Positions 63,862 to 64,000 of a DNA stretch of 64,000 bases are shown piece after piece; the stretch's first letter is position 1; the number at the start of each line of letters is the position of its first letter. The translations under genes and the position numbers were made by a program. The stretch comes from Desulfurococcales archaeon (GTDB lineage: Archaea; Thermoproteota; Thermoprotei_A; Sulfolobales; Acidilobaceae): positions 1-64,000 of the forward strand of contig WANR01000018.1 of NCBI GenBank assembly GCA_015521705.1, written 5' to 3'. Below the pieces are notes generated by a model. That model was not told the DNA's origin and did not search any database. It saw only the letters and a program-made list of their open reading frames with translations.

Positions 63862-64000
63862 ATCCCAACCCCGTCTTTCCTCATAGCAGCTTTTAGAGGT
63901 CTTCTTCAGGCATAATATTATCGTTCCTTGGGCATTAATGTAGTATTTGGTCTAGCCTCTTTATTAGTACTTTTAAACAGCGGCATCTATACATGCGGCG

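Overview
The window is a dense, mosaic stretch of a hyperthermophilic crenarchaeal chromosome. Evidence for this: a multi-gene crenarchaeal information-processing set (PCNA/PriS/GINS15, Rpo7, TFS, Elf1, aIF2 alpha and gamma, aIF5B, L44e, S27e, long-form S6e, Nop10), the HerA-NurA-Mre11-Rad50 repair operon, GGGP synthase for ether lipids, an archaeal SRP RNA, a Sec61-beta, TATA-box promoters, and very heavy use of TTG and GTG start codons with GGAGG/GGTGATC ribosome binding sites. AGG/ATA-rich codon use and a GC content a little above 50 % by eye fit the Desulfurococcales/Pyrodictiaceae area; I cannot fix the genus. I see no insertion sequence, prophage, CRISPR array or obvious recent transfer.

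Layout. 1-3.9 kb: end of ribose-5-phosphate isomerase, a SWIM-finger protein, a frameshifted tRNA acetyltransferase (TmcA), Sec61-beta and a MazG-like pyrophosphohydrolase. 3.8-7 kb: thiamine gene thiDN with an overlapping AIR-synthase-like gene, and a GNAT acetyltransferase. 7.2-14.1 kb: mre11-rad50-nurA-herA. 14.2-16.9 kb: small heat-shock protein, a geranylgeranyl-reductase-type flavoprotein and a RimI/Ard1 acetyltransferase. 17-20.8 kb: a cofactor block (coaBC, nadE, pantoate kinase, phosphopantothenate synthetase) that supplies NAD and CoA; pantoate kinase has an apparent frameshift at its start. 21.5-23.7 kb: ABC exporter pair and tRNA-Gly(GCC). 23.7-29.1 kb (minus strand): gins15-priS-pcn, a CDP-alcohol phosphatidyltransferase, CysS and TFS. 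29.2-34.3 kb: translation operon L44e-S27e-aIF2alpha-nop10, a sugar-isomerase-like protein, Elf1-GGGPS and a DtxR regulator, with two candidate C/D-box sRNAs. 34.3-39.5 kb: NucS mismatch endonuclease, hypotheticals, a second GGR-like flavoprotein, TrkH and an ArsR-type regulator. 39.7-45.1 kb: Rio2 kinase, DUF460 nuclease-like protein, CTP synthase and the CTP-dependent riboflavin kinase. 45.3-50.1 kb: a surface-anchored glycoprotein-like protein and the EtfABCX (FixCXAB) electron-transfer operon. 51-56.7 kb: Ndk, aIF5B, S6e, aIF2gamma, PIN protein and Rpo7. 56.7-57.4 kb: a non-coding RNA island with a candidate two-hairpin H/ACA RNA and the SRP RNA. 57.4-63.9 kb: two small proteins and a 1921-residue repeat-rich surface protein.

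The most unusual signals are: (1) three genes, tmcA, pantoate kinase and the CDP-alcohol phosphatidyltransferase, whose conserved sequence can only be joined by a one-base frame change at a short homopolymer; (2) a candidate tandem H/ACA guide RNA behind its own TATA box; (3) a perfectly symmetric divergent promoter between SRP RNA and a DUF131 membrane protein; (4) a 270-bp regulatory region packed with palindromes between an ArsR-type regulator and rio2; (5) a candidate C/D sRNA whose guide is complementary over 10 nt to the D arm of the tRNA-Gly in the same window.
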